Shown here piece after piece: positions 7,938-15,630 of a stretch of DNA of 50,972 nucleotides. The notes under the pieces are model-generated. The model ran no database searches, was not told where the DNA came from, and saw only the letters and a list, made by a program, of their open reading frames with translations. The stretch covers positions 1 through 50,972 of the forward strand of contig JALGVR010000003.1 of NCBI GenBank assembly GCA_025774605.1. Direction: 5' to 3'. The DNA is from a bacterium (GTDB lineage: Bacteria; Electryoneota; AABM5-125-24; Hatepunaeales; Hatepunaeaceae). The stretch's first letter is position 1, and every line of letters begins with the position of its first letter. Position numbers and translations under genes: made by a program.

Positions 7938-10136
7938 TCACACGACTTTGAGCACGATAAATATCCCGATAACCACCAGCGTATAAAGAATATACCTCTG
8001 CAACTGACCTCCCTGGAACAGCCTGACAATACGTCCCCAGATGCCAACGAACCAGGCGGTCAGGTTGACCAGTCCATCCACAATGTACAGGTCGAACCAG
8101 CCCTCGATAAATGCGAAGACTCTCCCCAGCCATGCCGCGCCGTTGACGATACCATCGACGATATACAGGTCAAACCATCCCAGAATCGTCGAGAGCAGCA
8201 AGGTCCCTTTTACGGCCGTCGCACCGTATATCTCGTCAAACCACCACTTGTGGAACATACCCCGGTAGAGCACACCCAGCCTCCTCTGCCAGGTGGCGGG
8301 ATTGAGCGTTGCCCACAGATAGCCCATGGTGGCAATCAGGATGCCAAGACCCGCAGCGAATATGGATATGAGCATCGCCGTGCTGTGCGCCCGGTGGTGG
8401 ACATCGTGAAGCGCTTCATGTGTCTCAGGCGATTGTTCCTCATGAACGATCGGCGTCTCAACAGCCCTTCGATCGATATCCGGCGGTGCCGGTTCATCCA
8501 GGGCGTGTGCGGTTCCGCCTTCCGCACCAGCCCGCCCGTGAACTGAAGCCTCAGCCTCATGACCCTCAAGTCCGGCGCTATGAACCATCGTCGACTCATA
8601 AGCCCGCGGAGGGTCCGGAAACAGGGTGGCGAACCAGCCGCCCCGGGGTGAGGCTGGATTGAAGTTCGGCAGAGTGTAAAAGATGAAAATGCTTAACGTT
8701 GCCAGCACAACCAGCGGTAACGTCATAACCCAGGGTGATTCGTGCAGCTCCGCCTCTGCTTCCTTACCCGGACGGAACGTACCGGTGAAGGTCAGATATA
8801 TCAGCCGGAACATGTAAAACGCCGTCAGCGCCGCGGCGGAAAAGCCGAAGACCGGCAGCAGCCAGTGTTTGGGATGCTGCATGGCAAAGGCGAGCGTCCC
8901 GCCGAGTATGGCGTCCTTGGAGAGAAAGCCCGATGTCAACGGTACCCCGGACAGGGCCACGGTGGCAATCAGAAAAGTCCAGAACGTCAGCGGCTGATGT
9001 TTCTTCAAACCGCCCATGTTGCGCATGTCCTGCGGGTCGGCATCGCTGTGGATGTGGTGCAGCGCATGGTGCATCGCATATATGACCGAGCCCGATCCGA
9101 GGAACAGGCAGGCTTTGAACATCGCGTGTGTCACCAGATGGAAGAAACCCGCCATATAAGCCCCTGAACCCAGCGCCATGACCATGTAGCCGAGCTGCGA
9201 GAGTGTTGAATACGCCAGCACCCGTTTTATGTCGTACTGCGCCACCGCGATCGTCGCGGCGAACAACGCCGTGAAGCCGCCGACATAGGCGATCACCAGA
9301 GAAGCATCAAATGTCAGGATTACAAACAGACGGGCAGTCAAATAAACACCCGCGGCAACCATGGTCGCGGCGTGGATCAGGGCCGATACCGGCGTGGGAC
9401 CTTCCATCGCATCGGGAAGCCAGACGTGAAGCGGGAACTGTGCTGATTTACCGATAGCTCCACAGAACAGGCAGATGCCGGTTATCGTCAACATCACGCC
9501 CGACAGTCTGCCGGCAGCAACGCCTTCCGAAATCTCATGCAGGTTGAGCGTCCCCAGCGTGGTGAACACAAACAGGATGCCGATCAGCATACCTGCATCG
9601 CCGATCCTGTTGACGATGAAGGCTTTCTTGCCCGCGTCGGCAGCCGAATCCTTCTCGTGCCAGAACCCGATCAACAGGTAGCTGGTGAGCCCGACCAGTT
9701 CCCAGAAGACGAAGATGACCAGCAGGTTGTCAGCCAGCACCACACCCAACATGCTGAAGGCGAACAGGCTCAGGAAGGCGAAGAAGCGCGAGTACTTCGG
9801 GTCGCCCTTCATATAACCGACGCTGAACAGAAAGACGACCGCTGAAACCAGGGTAACCACGACCAGCATCATGATCGCCATGTTGTCGACGGCGTAACCG
9901 ATCGTCAGCCTGTAATCGCCCCACGACAGCCAGTCGAAGGTGAATCCCTGGAAGTAATGCGGGTCGTAATTCGCCAGCATCTGCGTGGCAAACAGATACA
10001 GGGCGGCGGCAAGGCTGCTCCAGATGGCAAGCAGACTGACCCAGTCTCCCCCGCGCGGCAGCCGTTTACCGAAGAATATTACTATGGCAAATGCAGCCAG
10101 TTGGGCAAGCAGTATATATGTAACCAGTCCGAACAT
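7938..10136 (-). CDS. nuoL: NADH-quinone oxidoreductase subunit L
   Basis: Distal antiporter-like subunit of complex I, 732 residues. It has the fifth-helix glutamate at E146 (FVFWELVGL), HVWLPDAMEGPTP and the KRVLAYSTLSQLGYM segment. It is longer than the E. coli protein (about 613). Part of the excess is a hydrophilic His/Glu/Ala-rich loop at about residues 515-585. The C-terminus also carries two tandem 26-residue units that both begin WFDLYIVDG (DNA about 8064-8195), an internal duplication in or near the lateral-helix region. ATG start. Two coding regions of the same family, nuoM and nuoN, follow. Confidence 0.97.
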   Translation of the reverse strand: MFGLVTYILLAQLAAFAIVIFFGKRLPRGGDWVSLLAIWSSLAAALYLFATQMLANYDPHYFQGFTFDWLSWGDYRLTIGYAVDNMAIMMLVVVTLVSAVVFLFSVGYMKGDPKYSRFFAFLSLFAFSMLGVVLADNLLVIFVFWELVGLTSYLLIGFWHEKDSAADAGKKAFIVNRIGDAGMLIGILFVFTTLGTLNLHEISEGVAAGRLSGVMLTITGICLFCGAIGKSAQFPLHVWLPDAMEGPTPVSALIHAATMVAAGVYLTARLFVILTFDASLVIAYVGGFTALFAATIAVAQYDIKRVLAYSTLSQLGYMVMALGSGAYMAGFFHLVTHAMFKACLFLGSGSVIYAMHHALHHIHSDADPQDMRNMGGLKKHQPLTFWTFLIATVALSGVPLTSGFLSKDAILGGTLAFAMQHPKHWLLPVFGFSAAALTAFYMFRLIYLTFTGTFRPGKEAEAELHESPWVMTLPLVVLATLSIFIFYTLPNFNPASPRGGWFATLFPDPPRAYESTMVHSAGLEGHEAEASVHGRAGAEGGTAHALDEPAPPDIDRRAVETPIVHEEQSPETHEALHDVHHRAHSTAMLISIFAAGLGILIATMGYLWATLNPATWQRRLGVLYRGMFHKWWFDEIYGATAVKGTLLLSTILGWFDLYIVDGIVNGAAWLGRVFAFIEGWFDLYIVDGLVNLTAWFVGIWGRIVRLFQGGQLQRYILYTLVVIGIFIVLKVV

Positions 10137-10219
10137 TTTCTCAAATTTGAATGTACGAAAGTGCGATAGCGTAAAAGTTCAATAAAGGATTGGTTTCCTT
10201 TTCGCCTTCACACCATCCT

Positions 10220-10525
10220 TTACCCCTGCAATAAATCAGCCTTGTCCACGTCACTGGTGGCTTTCAGGCGGTACAGATTTAGGAAGATCGCCAGTGCGAC
10301 AGCCGCCTCGGCGGCAGCGATTATCACGATAAACAGCGCCGCTACCTGACCGTTCAGGTTCCCCGATGAGAACCTGCTGAAGGCAACGAAGTTGAGACCC
10401 GCCGAATTAAGCATCAACTCAATGCCCATCAACACCGACACGGCGTTCTTGCGGGTCATGATCGCCAGCAGACCGAGCAGGAAGAGCGCCGCGGAGATCA
10501 GCAGATAGACAGTCAAGTTGTGCAT
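10220..10525 (-). CDS. nuoK: NADH-quinone oxidoreductase subunit K
   Basis: Small three-helix membrane subunit of complex I, 101 residues, a standard length. The two membrane glutamates of the proton pathway are at E36 (MGIELMLN) and E73 (AAAEAAV). I place the start at the ATG giving MHNLTVYLL, one base after the nuoJ stop. A GGAGG ribosome-binding site lies inside the end of nuoJ. An upstream in-frame start giving a longer protein is not supported by the family. Confidence 0.97.
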   Translation of the reverse strand: MHNLTVYLLISAALFLLGLLAIMTRKNAVSVLMGIELMLNSAGLNFVAFSRFSSGNLNGQVAALFIVIIAAAEAAVALAIFLNLYRLKATSDVDKADLLQG

Positions 10526-10526
10526 G

Positions 10527-11033
10527 CTATTCCTCCGTCCGGAAATACCGCGCCAGCCGCATCGCACCGACCAGCGCCGCCAGAAGAAGCAGGCTCGCCA
10601 GCTCGAACGGCACCAGGTAACGCGTCAGCAGCAGACGACCGAGAAGCTTGGTGGTCGGAACCGCTTCCGTCGTTGCGGTCGTTGTCCAGGGCGTCGACAG
10701 GATGACCGATAAAAGCACAATCCCACCCAGAGCGATGGGGATCAGCGCAATAAAACGTTGATGGGTCTCCTGTAGGATCTCAAGCGACATTATGCTGCTG
10801 GTGAGGAAGACGCCGAAGATGATCAGGATCAGGATGCCCCCCACGTAAATCAGGAGTTGCGACGCGGCGAGGAAATCCGCCGCCAGGTACAGGTAGAGCA
10901 CGCCCACACCGAAGAACGTGAACAGCAGGGCGAACGCGCTGTACATCACCCGGGGGTGAAACACCACCACAACGGCAGATCCGATCGTCAGCACGACGAA
11001 ACAGTAGAATATGAGCTCGCTAAGTAATTCCAT
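10527..11033 (-). CDS. nuoJ: NADH-quinone oxidoreductase subunit J
   Basis: Membrane subunit of complex I with five predicted helices, 168 residues, including the helix-3 region FTFFGVGVLYLYLAADFLA expected for NuoJ. The ATG start has no convincing Shine-Dalgarno sequence. This fits its position: the upstream 716 bp, where nuoI should directly adjoin, is AT-rich inserted DNA with repeats and a GIY-YIG gene. Expression of J-K-L-M-N therefore needs either read-through of that insertion or a new promoter in it. Two TATAAT hexamers on the minus strand at 11143-11148 and 11161-11166 are possible -10 elements, but no good -35 goes with them. Confidence 0.96.
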   Translation of the reverse strand: MELLSELIFYCFVVLTIGSAVVVVFHPRVMYSAFALLFTFFGVGVLYLYLAADFLAASQLLIYVGGILILIIFGVFLTSSIMSLEILQETHQRFIALIPIALGGIVLLSVILSTPWTTTATTEAVPTTKLLGRLLLTRYLVPFELASLLLLAALVGAMRLARYFRTEE

Positions 11034-11090
11034 GTTTATTTAAGGTAATGTTTTTTCAGATTATGACTATCAATGTCAAATCTAGCCACC

Positions 11091-11204
11091 TGATATCATT
11101 CCAACCATTTGATGTTATTCTAATCACTTAATGTCATTTTACATTATAATGCCATTTAACATTATAGTATTATTTTACTTTAGTGTATTATTTTACTTTA
11201 GTGT
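11091..11204. repeat. Degenerate tandem array of 18-19-bp units leading into the palindromic repeat
   Basis: Six units begin at 11091, 11110, 11129, 11148, 11166 and 11184, with lengths of about 19, 19, 19, 18, 18 and 18 bp. The first three share a TGATGTCATT-like head, and the last two are nearly identical to each other (TATTATTTTACTTTAG). The head of each unit resembles the outer end (GTCATT) of the palindromic repeat that starts at 11205. One further unit-like stretch precedes the repeat at 11647. The region is much more AT-rich than the neighbouring genes and has no ORF that I support. Confidence 0.55.
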
Positions 11205-11231
11205 GTCATTCCTGCGAAGGCAGGAATCCAG
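11205..11231 (+). repeat. Left 27-bp palindromic end of the GIY-YIG unit
   Basis: Plus strand: GTC, arm ATTCCTGC, loop GAAG, arm GCAGGAAT, then CCAG. It is the exact reverse complement of the copy at 11555-11581 and ends 1 bp before the GIY-YIG stop codon. Confidence 0.9.
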
Positions 11232-11232
11232 A

Positions 11233-11520
11233 TTAAAACAAATCATCATATAAATCCTTCCATTCCGGATTCAACTCTTCAATAAGTCTGATTTTCCATG
11301 CTCTTTTCCAGGCTTTCACTCTTTTCTCCCTTTCAAGTGCTGCCCTAATGTCGTTTGTATGTTCGAAATAGACAAGATTGTGAACTTTATATCTCTTTGT
11401 AAAACCACCTGTAACGTCATCTCTGTGTTCGCCAATTCTTTTTATCAGGTTGTTCGTCACACCGATATAAAGTGTTCCATTTCTTCTACTTGCGAGAATA
11501 TAAATATAATAGTCCTTCAT
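11233..11520 (-). CDS. GIY-YIG endonuclease-superfamily protein
   Basis: A 95-residue single-domain protein of the small stand-alone GIY-YIG family (COG2827/YhbQ-like). Visible family features, counted from the ATG, are the first strand YYIYILAS near residue 5, LYIGVTNNL (YIG) near 17-25, the Arg/His region KRIGEHR near 27-33, Tyr in FTKRY near 40-44, the metal-binding Glu in the helix ALEREKRVKAW near 61-71, and the C-terminal LNPEWKDLYDDL. Active superfamily members cut DNA with one metal ion; the targets of stand-alone members are mostly unknown. The ATG at 11520 is preferred over a TTG one codon upstream, and neither has a good ribosome-binding site. The gene fills the space between two identical inverted palindromes. 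Confidence 0.9.
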   Translation of the reverse strand: MKDYYIYILASRRNGTLYIGVTNNLIKRIGEHRDDVTGGFTKRYKVHNLVYFEHTNDIRAALEREKRVKAWKRAWKIRLIEELNPEWKDLYDDLF

Positions 11521-11554
11521 CAAACATGACGGTTTTCATCCGTTCAACCGATTA

Positions 11555-11581
11555 CTGGATTCCTGCCTTCGCAGGAATGAC
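11555..11581 (-). repeat. Right 27-bp palindromic end of the GIY-YIG unit
   Basis: Plus strand: CTGG, arm ATTCCTGC, loop CTTC, arm GCAGGAAT, then GAC. It is an exact inverted copy of 11205-11231. It lies about 35 bp upstream of the GIY-YIG start and sits inside a longer imperfect palindrome, 11545-11590. Confidence 0.9.
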
Positions 11582-11646
11582 AATCGGTTGATTAATGATT
11601 GGTTATTAATGACATATTCATAACGTGTCATTCAAAACATTATGAT

Positions 11647-11727
11647 GTCATTCCTGCGAAGGCAGGAATCCACAAATTAACCTGTTTACCATCAACCTCT
11701 CTGGATTCCAACCTTCGTTGGAATGAT
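11647..11727. repeat. 81-bp paired palindromic repeat unit (27+27+27 bp)
   Basis: A left-type copy (11647-11673, one terminal base differing) and a right-type copy (11701-11727) face each other across 27 bp, the same orientation as the ends of the GIY-YIG unit. The right copy has arms ATTCCAAC/GTTGGAAT, so two base pairs differ from the left copy and both pairs are preserved by compensating changes. Outside both ends lie inverted, imperfect ATTC(C)AAAAC stretches. The stretch 11521-11749, between the GIY-YIG gene and nuoI, holds this unit and the right end of the GIY-YIG unit and no gene that I support. Confidence 0.75.
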
Positions 11728-11749
11728 GAGCGTTTTGGAATAACGAGCG

Positions 11750-12352
11750 CTACTGTGCTTCTTTACCTGCGACATCCTTCTCATCACCCTTCTCTGTCGT
11801 TCTCGGCTTCTTGGGAGACGGTTTAACACCGGGTTTTGCAGCCGCCTTTGCCGCTCTTGCCGCCTTCTTCGCCGCTTCCTTATCCAACAGTCGTTTCTTC
11901 TCTTCCTCGGACATCACAGCAAATGATTTAAGCAATTCACGGCGCGAATACACCGATGCCTCCTGCGGCGACTCCCAGTGCAATGAACCGGTCTCGCAGA
12001 CGTCGACACACAACCCGCAATACAGACACTTGTTGAAGTCGATGTCGAATTCGAGGATATGCATCAGTTTCGGCTTGCCGGTCGGAAGCATGCCCAGGTC
12101 TTCACCCTTATCAGCACGAATGCCCTTGATGGTGAAGATGTCCACCGGACAGATCCGCTGGCACTTGTAACAGCATTCACAGTCCTCGATGCGGTTGACG
12201 AGTTTGGCGCGCGCCCGCGGGTACATCTCTTTGACTTCGCGGGGGTATTGAATGGTGATCGCACGTTCAGCGAATATGTGGTGGAACGTCACCGCCATCC
12301 CTGCGATTATGGTCGTTATACCGGTCCAGATATCTTTGAAGTAACCTGCCAT
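11750..12352 (-). CDS. nuoI: NADH-quinone oxidoreductase subunit I (2x[4Fe-4S])
   Basis: Iron-sulfur subunit of the complex I peripheral arm, which carries electrons to NuoB. With the ATG at 12352 the protein has 200 residues. The two CxxCxxCxxxC clusters use C58, C61, C64, C68 and C109, C112, C115, C119. The second motif is followed by Glu rather than Pro. The start is chosen because the ATG overlaps the nuoH stop by one base (TAATG); a longer reading frame upstream would run through nuoH. After about residue 150 there is an unusual Lys/Ala-rich tail that is absent from short NuoI proteins. The gene is followed by the repeat-rich insertion instead of nuoJ. Confidence 0.96.
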   Translation of the reverse strand: MAGYFKDIWTGITTIIAGMAVTFHHIFAERAITIQYPREVKEMYPRARAKLVNRIEDCECCYKCQRICPVDIFTIKGIRADKGEDLGMLPTGKPKLMHILEFDIDFNKCLYCGLCVDVCETGSLHWESPQEASVYSRRELLKSFAVMSEEEKKRLLDKEAAKKAARAAKAAAKPGVKPSPKKPRTTEKGDEKDVAGKEAQ

Positions 12353-13413
12353 TATGAAATCACCACCAGCAATGAGACAATCAATACATTGGCAAATGAA
12401 AACGGCAGGAACACCTTCCAGCACACGTGCATCAACTGGTCGACGCGCAGGCGCGGCAACGTCCAGCGCAGCCACATCTGGATGAAGACCAGGATCAGCG
12501 CTTTCCCGATGAACCAGAATGTGCCGATCACATTACACCAGATCAGACTCGTTTCCGCCGATACCTCCAGGAACGGAAACGGCGCATGCCAGCCGCCCAG
12601 GAACAGCGCCACGGCAACGCCTGAAACCAGGAACATGTTCGCAAATTCAGCGAAGAAGAACATCCCGAAGCGCATTGCTGAATATTCGACGTGAAAGCCG
12701 ATAATCTCGGACTCGCCTTCAGGCAGGTCGAACGGCACGCGGTTGACCTCCGCCAGGCTCGCCCAGAAATAGATAATGAAGGCAACTATTGTGAACGGCA
12801 ACTGAAGGATACTGCCCCTGCCGAGAGCGTTTCCGAAGATGGTCCAGTTCCAGAATCCCCCCGCCTGGACCTTCACCAGATCCTGCATCGACAGGCTTCC
12901 AACCAGCAGTATCGGCACCAGCAGGGACAACGCAACCGGTATCTCATAGCTGATCATCTGCGAAGCAGCCCTCATTCCGCCGTAAAGTGACCACTTGTTG
13001 TTGGAAGCCCAGCCCGCCATGATGATGCTGATGACCACCAGGGACGAGACGGCAACGATGTAGTAGATGCCGATGTTCAGATCGGAACCGATCAGGTTGG
13101 CGGCGAACGGAAGCACGGCAAACGCCGCGAAGGAACTGGTAAATACGATATAAGGCGCCAGCTTGAACAGACCCCTGTCGGCGGCGTCGGGAATGATGTC
13201 CTCCTTCAGCAGCAGTTTGATCATATCGGCGATGGTCTGAGACCAGCCGTGAAATCCGCCGGTCTCCATCGGGCCCATCCGATCCTGCGCCCAGGCGGCA
13301 ACCTTCCGCTCCAGCCAGATGGCAAACAGCGCAAAGAGTGAAACAAATACAATCATTGCCACGACGTAAACCACCCAGCGGATTTCCAATGGTATCTGAT
13401 GGAAGAGATTCAT
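12352..13413 (-). CDS. nuoH: NADH-quinone oxidoreductase subunit H
   Basis: Membrane subunit of complex I that forms the quinone-access chamber, 353 residues with about eight helices. The family segments AIWLERKVAAWAQDRMGP near residues 31-48, the acidic loop KEDIIPDAADR, and the later EVNRVPFDLPEGESEI are present. The ATG at 13413 overlaps the nuoD stop (ATGA). An ORF extending 40 codons upstream lies inside nuoD and is not the start. Confidence 0.97.
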   Translation of the reverse strand: MNLFHQIPLEIRWVVYVVAMIVFVSLFALFAIWLERKVAAWAQDRMGPMETGGFHGWSQTIADMIKLLLKEDIIPDAADRGLFKLAPYIVFTSSFAAFAVLPFAANLIGSDLNIGIYYIVAVSSLVVISIIMAGWASNNKWSLYGGMRAASQMISYEIPVALSLLVPILLVGSLSMQDLVKVQAGGFWNWTIFGNALGRGSILQLPFTIVAFIIYFWASLAEVNRVPFDLPEGESEIIGFHVEYSAMRFGMFFFAEFANMFLVSGVAVALFLGGWHAPFPFLEVSAETSLIWCNVIGTFWFIGKALILVFIQMWLRWTLPRLRVDQLMHVCWKVFLPFSFANVLIVSLLVVIS

Positions 13414-14612
13414 CGATCCACATCCCCAAGTACTATATCGATCGAACCGATCAGAGCCACCATGTCGGCAATCAACAGCCCGGGCGCAACCTTCGATAAA
13501 ACACAAAGGTTGGAGAACGATGGCGCCCGACACTTGACCCGCTGAGGTTTGCTCTTGCCGTTGGAGACGATATAAAATCCCAGTTCGCCCTTCGGTTGTT
13601 CGGTGCGGAAATAGATCTCTCCGGCAGGCACCTTGGCAAACGTCCTCGGAATCGCAGCCTGAACGTCATCGCCGGGCATCTTCTCCAATCTCCCTGCTGC
13701 CTGCTCGATGATTCTCAGGGATTGCTCGATCTCGTGGACCCGCACCATGTAACGATCAAAGGCATCACCGACCTGACCCATCTCGCCCGTTCCGACCGGG
13801 ATGTCGAAATCATAGGTTTCGTAACCGCTGTAAGGTTCGCTCTTGCGCAAATCCCATTTTACACCGGCGCCGCGGAGGTTGGGACCCGTTACGCCATACT
13901 GCAAACAGACGTCTGCCGGAATGACCGCAACGTTCGCCAGTCTTTCAGTGAATATCTTGTTGTAGGAAAGAAGCTGATTCAGCTCAGGCACCTTGGGTTT
14001 CATATATTCAGTGAAATCACGAACCTTCTTGAGCCAGCCGTCGGGAATATCGTGGGAAAGTCCGCCGATCCAGATGTAGTTGAGCAACAGCCTGCCGCCG
14101 CATAACTCTTCGAACAGGTCGAGGATGTGTTCACGCTCTTGAAACAGCAGCAGGAACGGCGTCCAGGCGCCGATGTCGAGGCTGTACGAACCCAGAGCCA
14201 CGCAGTGATTGGCGATACGGTTCAGCTCAGCCGCCAGCACGCGGATTGTCTGGACCCGCTCGGAGACCTCGATGCCGAACAGCTTCTCGCAGGCAAGCGA
14301 CCAGCCCAGGTTGTTGTTCATGCTGGAGCAGTAGTCGAGGCGGTCGGTAAAGGGTACGATCTGCGGCCAGGTGATGTTCTCGGCGACCTTCTCAAAGCAG
14401 CGGTGCAGGTAACCGATATGCGGCGTGCCCTTCAGTATCATCTCCCCGTCGGTTTCGATCTCCACGCGCAGCACACCGTGAGTGGCAGGATGCTGAGGCC
14501 CCATCTGGACATGCATGAATTCGCCGGGCATCTGATCAGCTGCGGCATAAGCGGCTTGCATCTTCTCGGGAGTCGGACCGAGCGGCAGGTTAAGTTCTCT
14601 CTTCTCGCTCAC
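13410..14612 (-). CDS. nuoD: NADH-quinone oxidoreductase subunit D (49 kDa)
   Basis: Peripheral-arm subunit of complex I that lines the quinone-binding cavity with NuoB; related to the large subunit of NiFe hydrogenases. It has 400 residues. MGPQHPATHG near the N-terminus contains the conserved quinone-site His, and GVKWDLRKSEPYSGYE and the terminal DIVLGDVDR are typical. I choose the GTG at 14612 because it overlaps the nuoC stop (GTGA) and has a GGGAG ribosome-binding site. Upstream in-frame ATG codons lie well inside nuoC. NuoC and NuoD are separate, not fused as in E. coli. Confidence 0.96.
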   Translation of the reverse strand: MSEKRELNLPLGPTPEKMQAAYAAADQMPGEFMHVQMGPQHPATHGVLRVEIETDGEMILKGTPHIGYLHRCFEKVAENITWPQIVPFTDRLDYCSSMNNNLGWSLACEKLFGIEVSERVQTIRVLAAELNRIANHCVALGSYSLDIGAWTPFLLLFQEREHILDLFEELCGGRLLLNYIWIGGLSHDIPDGWLKKVRDFTEYMKPKVPELNQLLSYNKIFTERLANVAVIPADVCLQYGVTGPNLRGAGVKWDLRKSEPYSGYETYDFDIPVGTGEMGQVGDAFDRYMVRVHEIEQSLRIIEQAAGRLEKMPGDDVQAAIPRTFAKVPAGEIYFRTEQPKGELGFYIVSNGKSKPQRVKCRAPSFSNLCVLSKVAPGLLIADMVALIGSIDIVLGDVDR

Positions 14613-15136
14613 CCGTTCTCCCTCTTCTTCTCCAGATCCTCCGGCTGGACCGCTTCCAGCGGAATACCATGCCATTCCTTCTGCGGCTGGTAATCCTTGC
14701 GCAACGGATGACCTTCCCAGTCGTCCGGTAAAAGTATGCGTCTCGGGTCGGGATGCCCCTCGAAAGTGATTCCCATCAGATCATACGCTTCCCGTTCATG
14801 CCAGTCGGCGGTCGCCCAGACTGAAGACACGCTCGGTATAACCGGATCCTCCCGATTCACCCTGCATCTCAGTGTACATTTATGATCGTGTTTCATGGAA
14901 TACAGGTTGTAAACAGCGTGCAGTTCCTCACCCATATCGATGCTCGTCAGGCACATGAGGCATTCGAAATGAAGCTGTTCATCAGCGTTTAAAAGACGGG
15001 CGACATCCAGGAGTTGTTCCCGCGGAACAACGATGAGCGGTTCAGGCTGGGTCTCGTCGAGAACCAACCCGGCATCGGGGAATGAGGTCTGCAGGTATGC
15101 GAAAATCTCGGATTGCGTCATCTGCTCATGCTCCAT
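14609..15136 (-). CDS. nuoC: NADH-quinone oxidoreductase subunit C (30 kDa)
   Basis: Peripheral-arm subunit of complex I, 175 residues. The 30-kDa subunit signature is present as EREAYDLMGITFEGHPDPRR, followed by LRKDYQ, at about residues 125-160. The ATG at 15136 gives MEHEQMTQ; a second ATG at 15121 has a better-spaced GGAG and may be the true start. It overlaps nuoD by 4 bp and follows nuoB by 5 bp. Confidence 0.96.
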   Translation of the reverse strand: MEHEQMTQSEIFAYLQTSFPDAGLVLDETQPEPLIVVPREQLLDVARLLNADEQLHFECLMCLTSIDMGEELHAVYNLYSMKHDHKCTLRCRVNREDPVIPSVSSVWATADWHEREAYDLMGITFEGHPDPRRILLPDDWEGHPLRKDYQPQKEWHGIPLEAVQPEDLEKKRENG

Positions 15137-15141
15137 CCTGC

Positions 15142-15630
15142 CTAACTGTCCTTACGGGCAATGGTTTCCTTCATAATCTTCTCGCGAAGTCTCAGGTAAC
15201 CGTCGATCAACGCCTCGGGTCTGGGTGGACAGCCCGGGATATATACGTCGACCGGGATCACGAGATCGATGCCCTTAACGACGTGATAGCCATATTGCCA
15301 GTATGGACCGCCGGAATTGGCGCATGATCCCATTGAAATAACGTATTTCGGTTCCGCCATCTGCTCGTACAGCCTGATAACCCTTTCAGCCATCTTGGCT
15401 GTCAGGGTTCCGGAGACGAGCAGGCAGTCAGCCTGTCGGGGCGTCGGGCGGGGAAAGATGCCGAACCGGTCGAGATCGAACCGGGAGGCGTTGGTTGCCA
15501 TCATCTCGATGGCGCAGCAAGCCAGGCCGAAGGTCAGCGGCCAGATCGACCTGGAACGCGACCAGTTGAAGATCTTATCAATGGAGGTAATAACCACATT
15601 CGGGCCGTATCGCCCCTCGAGAATCGCCAT
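15142..15630 (-). CDS. nuoB: NADH-quinone oxidoreductase subunit B (N2 cluster)
   Basis: Carries the terminal N2 [4Fe-4S] cluster that passes electrons to quinone. It has 162 residues, and the four cluster cysteines are visible: tandem C38-C39 ([10 protein letters not shown]), C103 (MGSCANSGG) and C134 (IPGCPPRPE). ATG start directly after nuoA with no spacer. Confidence 0.98.
   Translation of the reverse strand: MAILEGRYGPNVVITSIDKIFNWSRSRSIWPLTFGLACCAIEMMATNASRFDLDRFGIFPRPTPRQADCLLVSGTLTAKMAERVIRLYEQMAEPKYVISMGSCANSGGPYWQYGYHVVKGIDLVIPVDVYIPGCPPRPEALIDGYLRLREKIMKETIARKDS

Larger units (their letters stand above)
11205..11581 (-). mobile_element. Putative GIY-YIG mobile unit bounded by perfect 27-bp inverted repeats
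   Basis: Two copies of a palindromic 27-mer lie in inverted orientation at 11205-11231 and 11555-11581 with 27 of 27 bases identical. Each has 8-bp arms ATTCCTGC/GCAGGAAT and a 4-base loop. Between them is one gene, a GIY-YIG nuclease-family protein whose stop codon lies 1 bp inside the left repeat. The whole unit is AT-rich and splits the nuo operon between nuoI and nuoJ, where a tight junction is normal. The right copy is itself flanked by 9-bp inverted arms (CAACCGATT at 11545-11553, AATCGGTTG at 11582-11590). I see no target-site duplication. The structure is directly visible; mobility is inferred. Confidence 0.6.

Noticed and set aside
11091-11727. Possible CRISPR array from repeated short palindromes
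   Set aside because: Repeats alternate in orientation, spacers are not of CRISPR type, stems vary between copies, and no cas genes are near.
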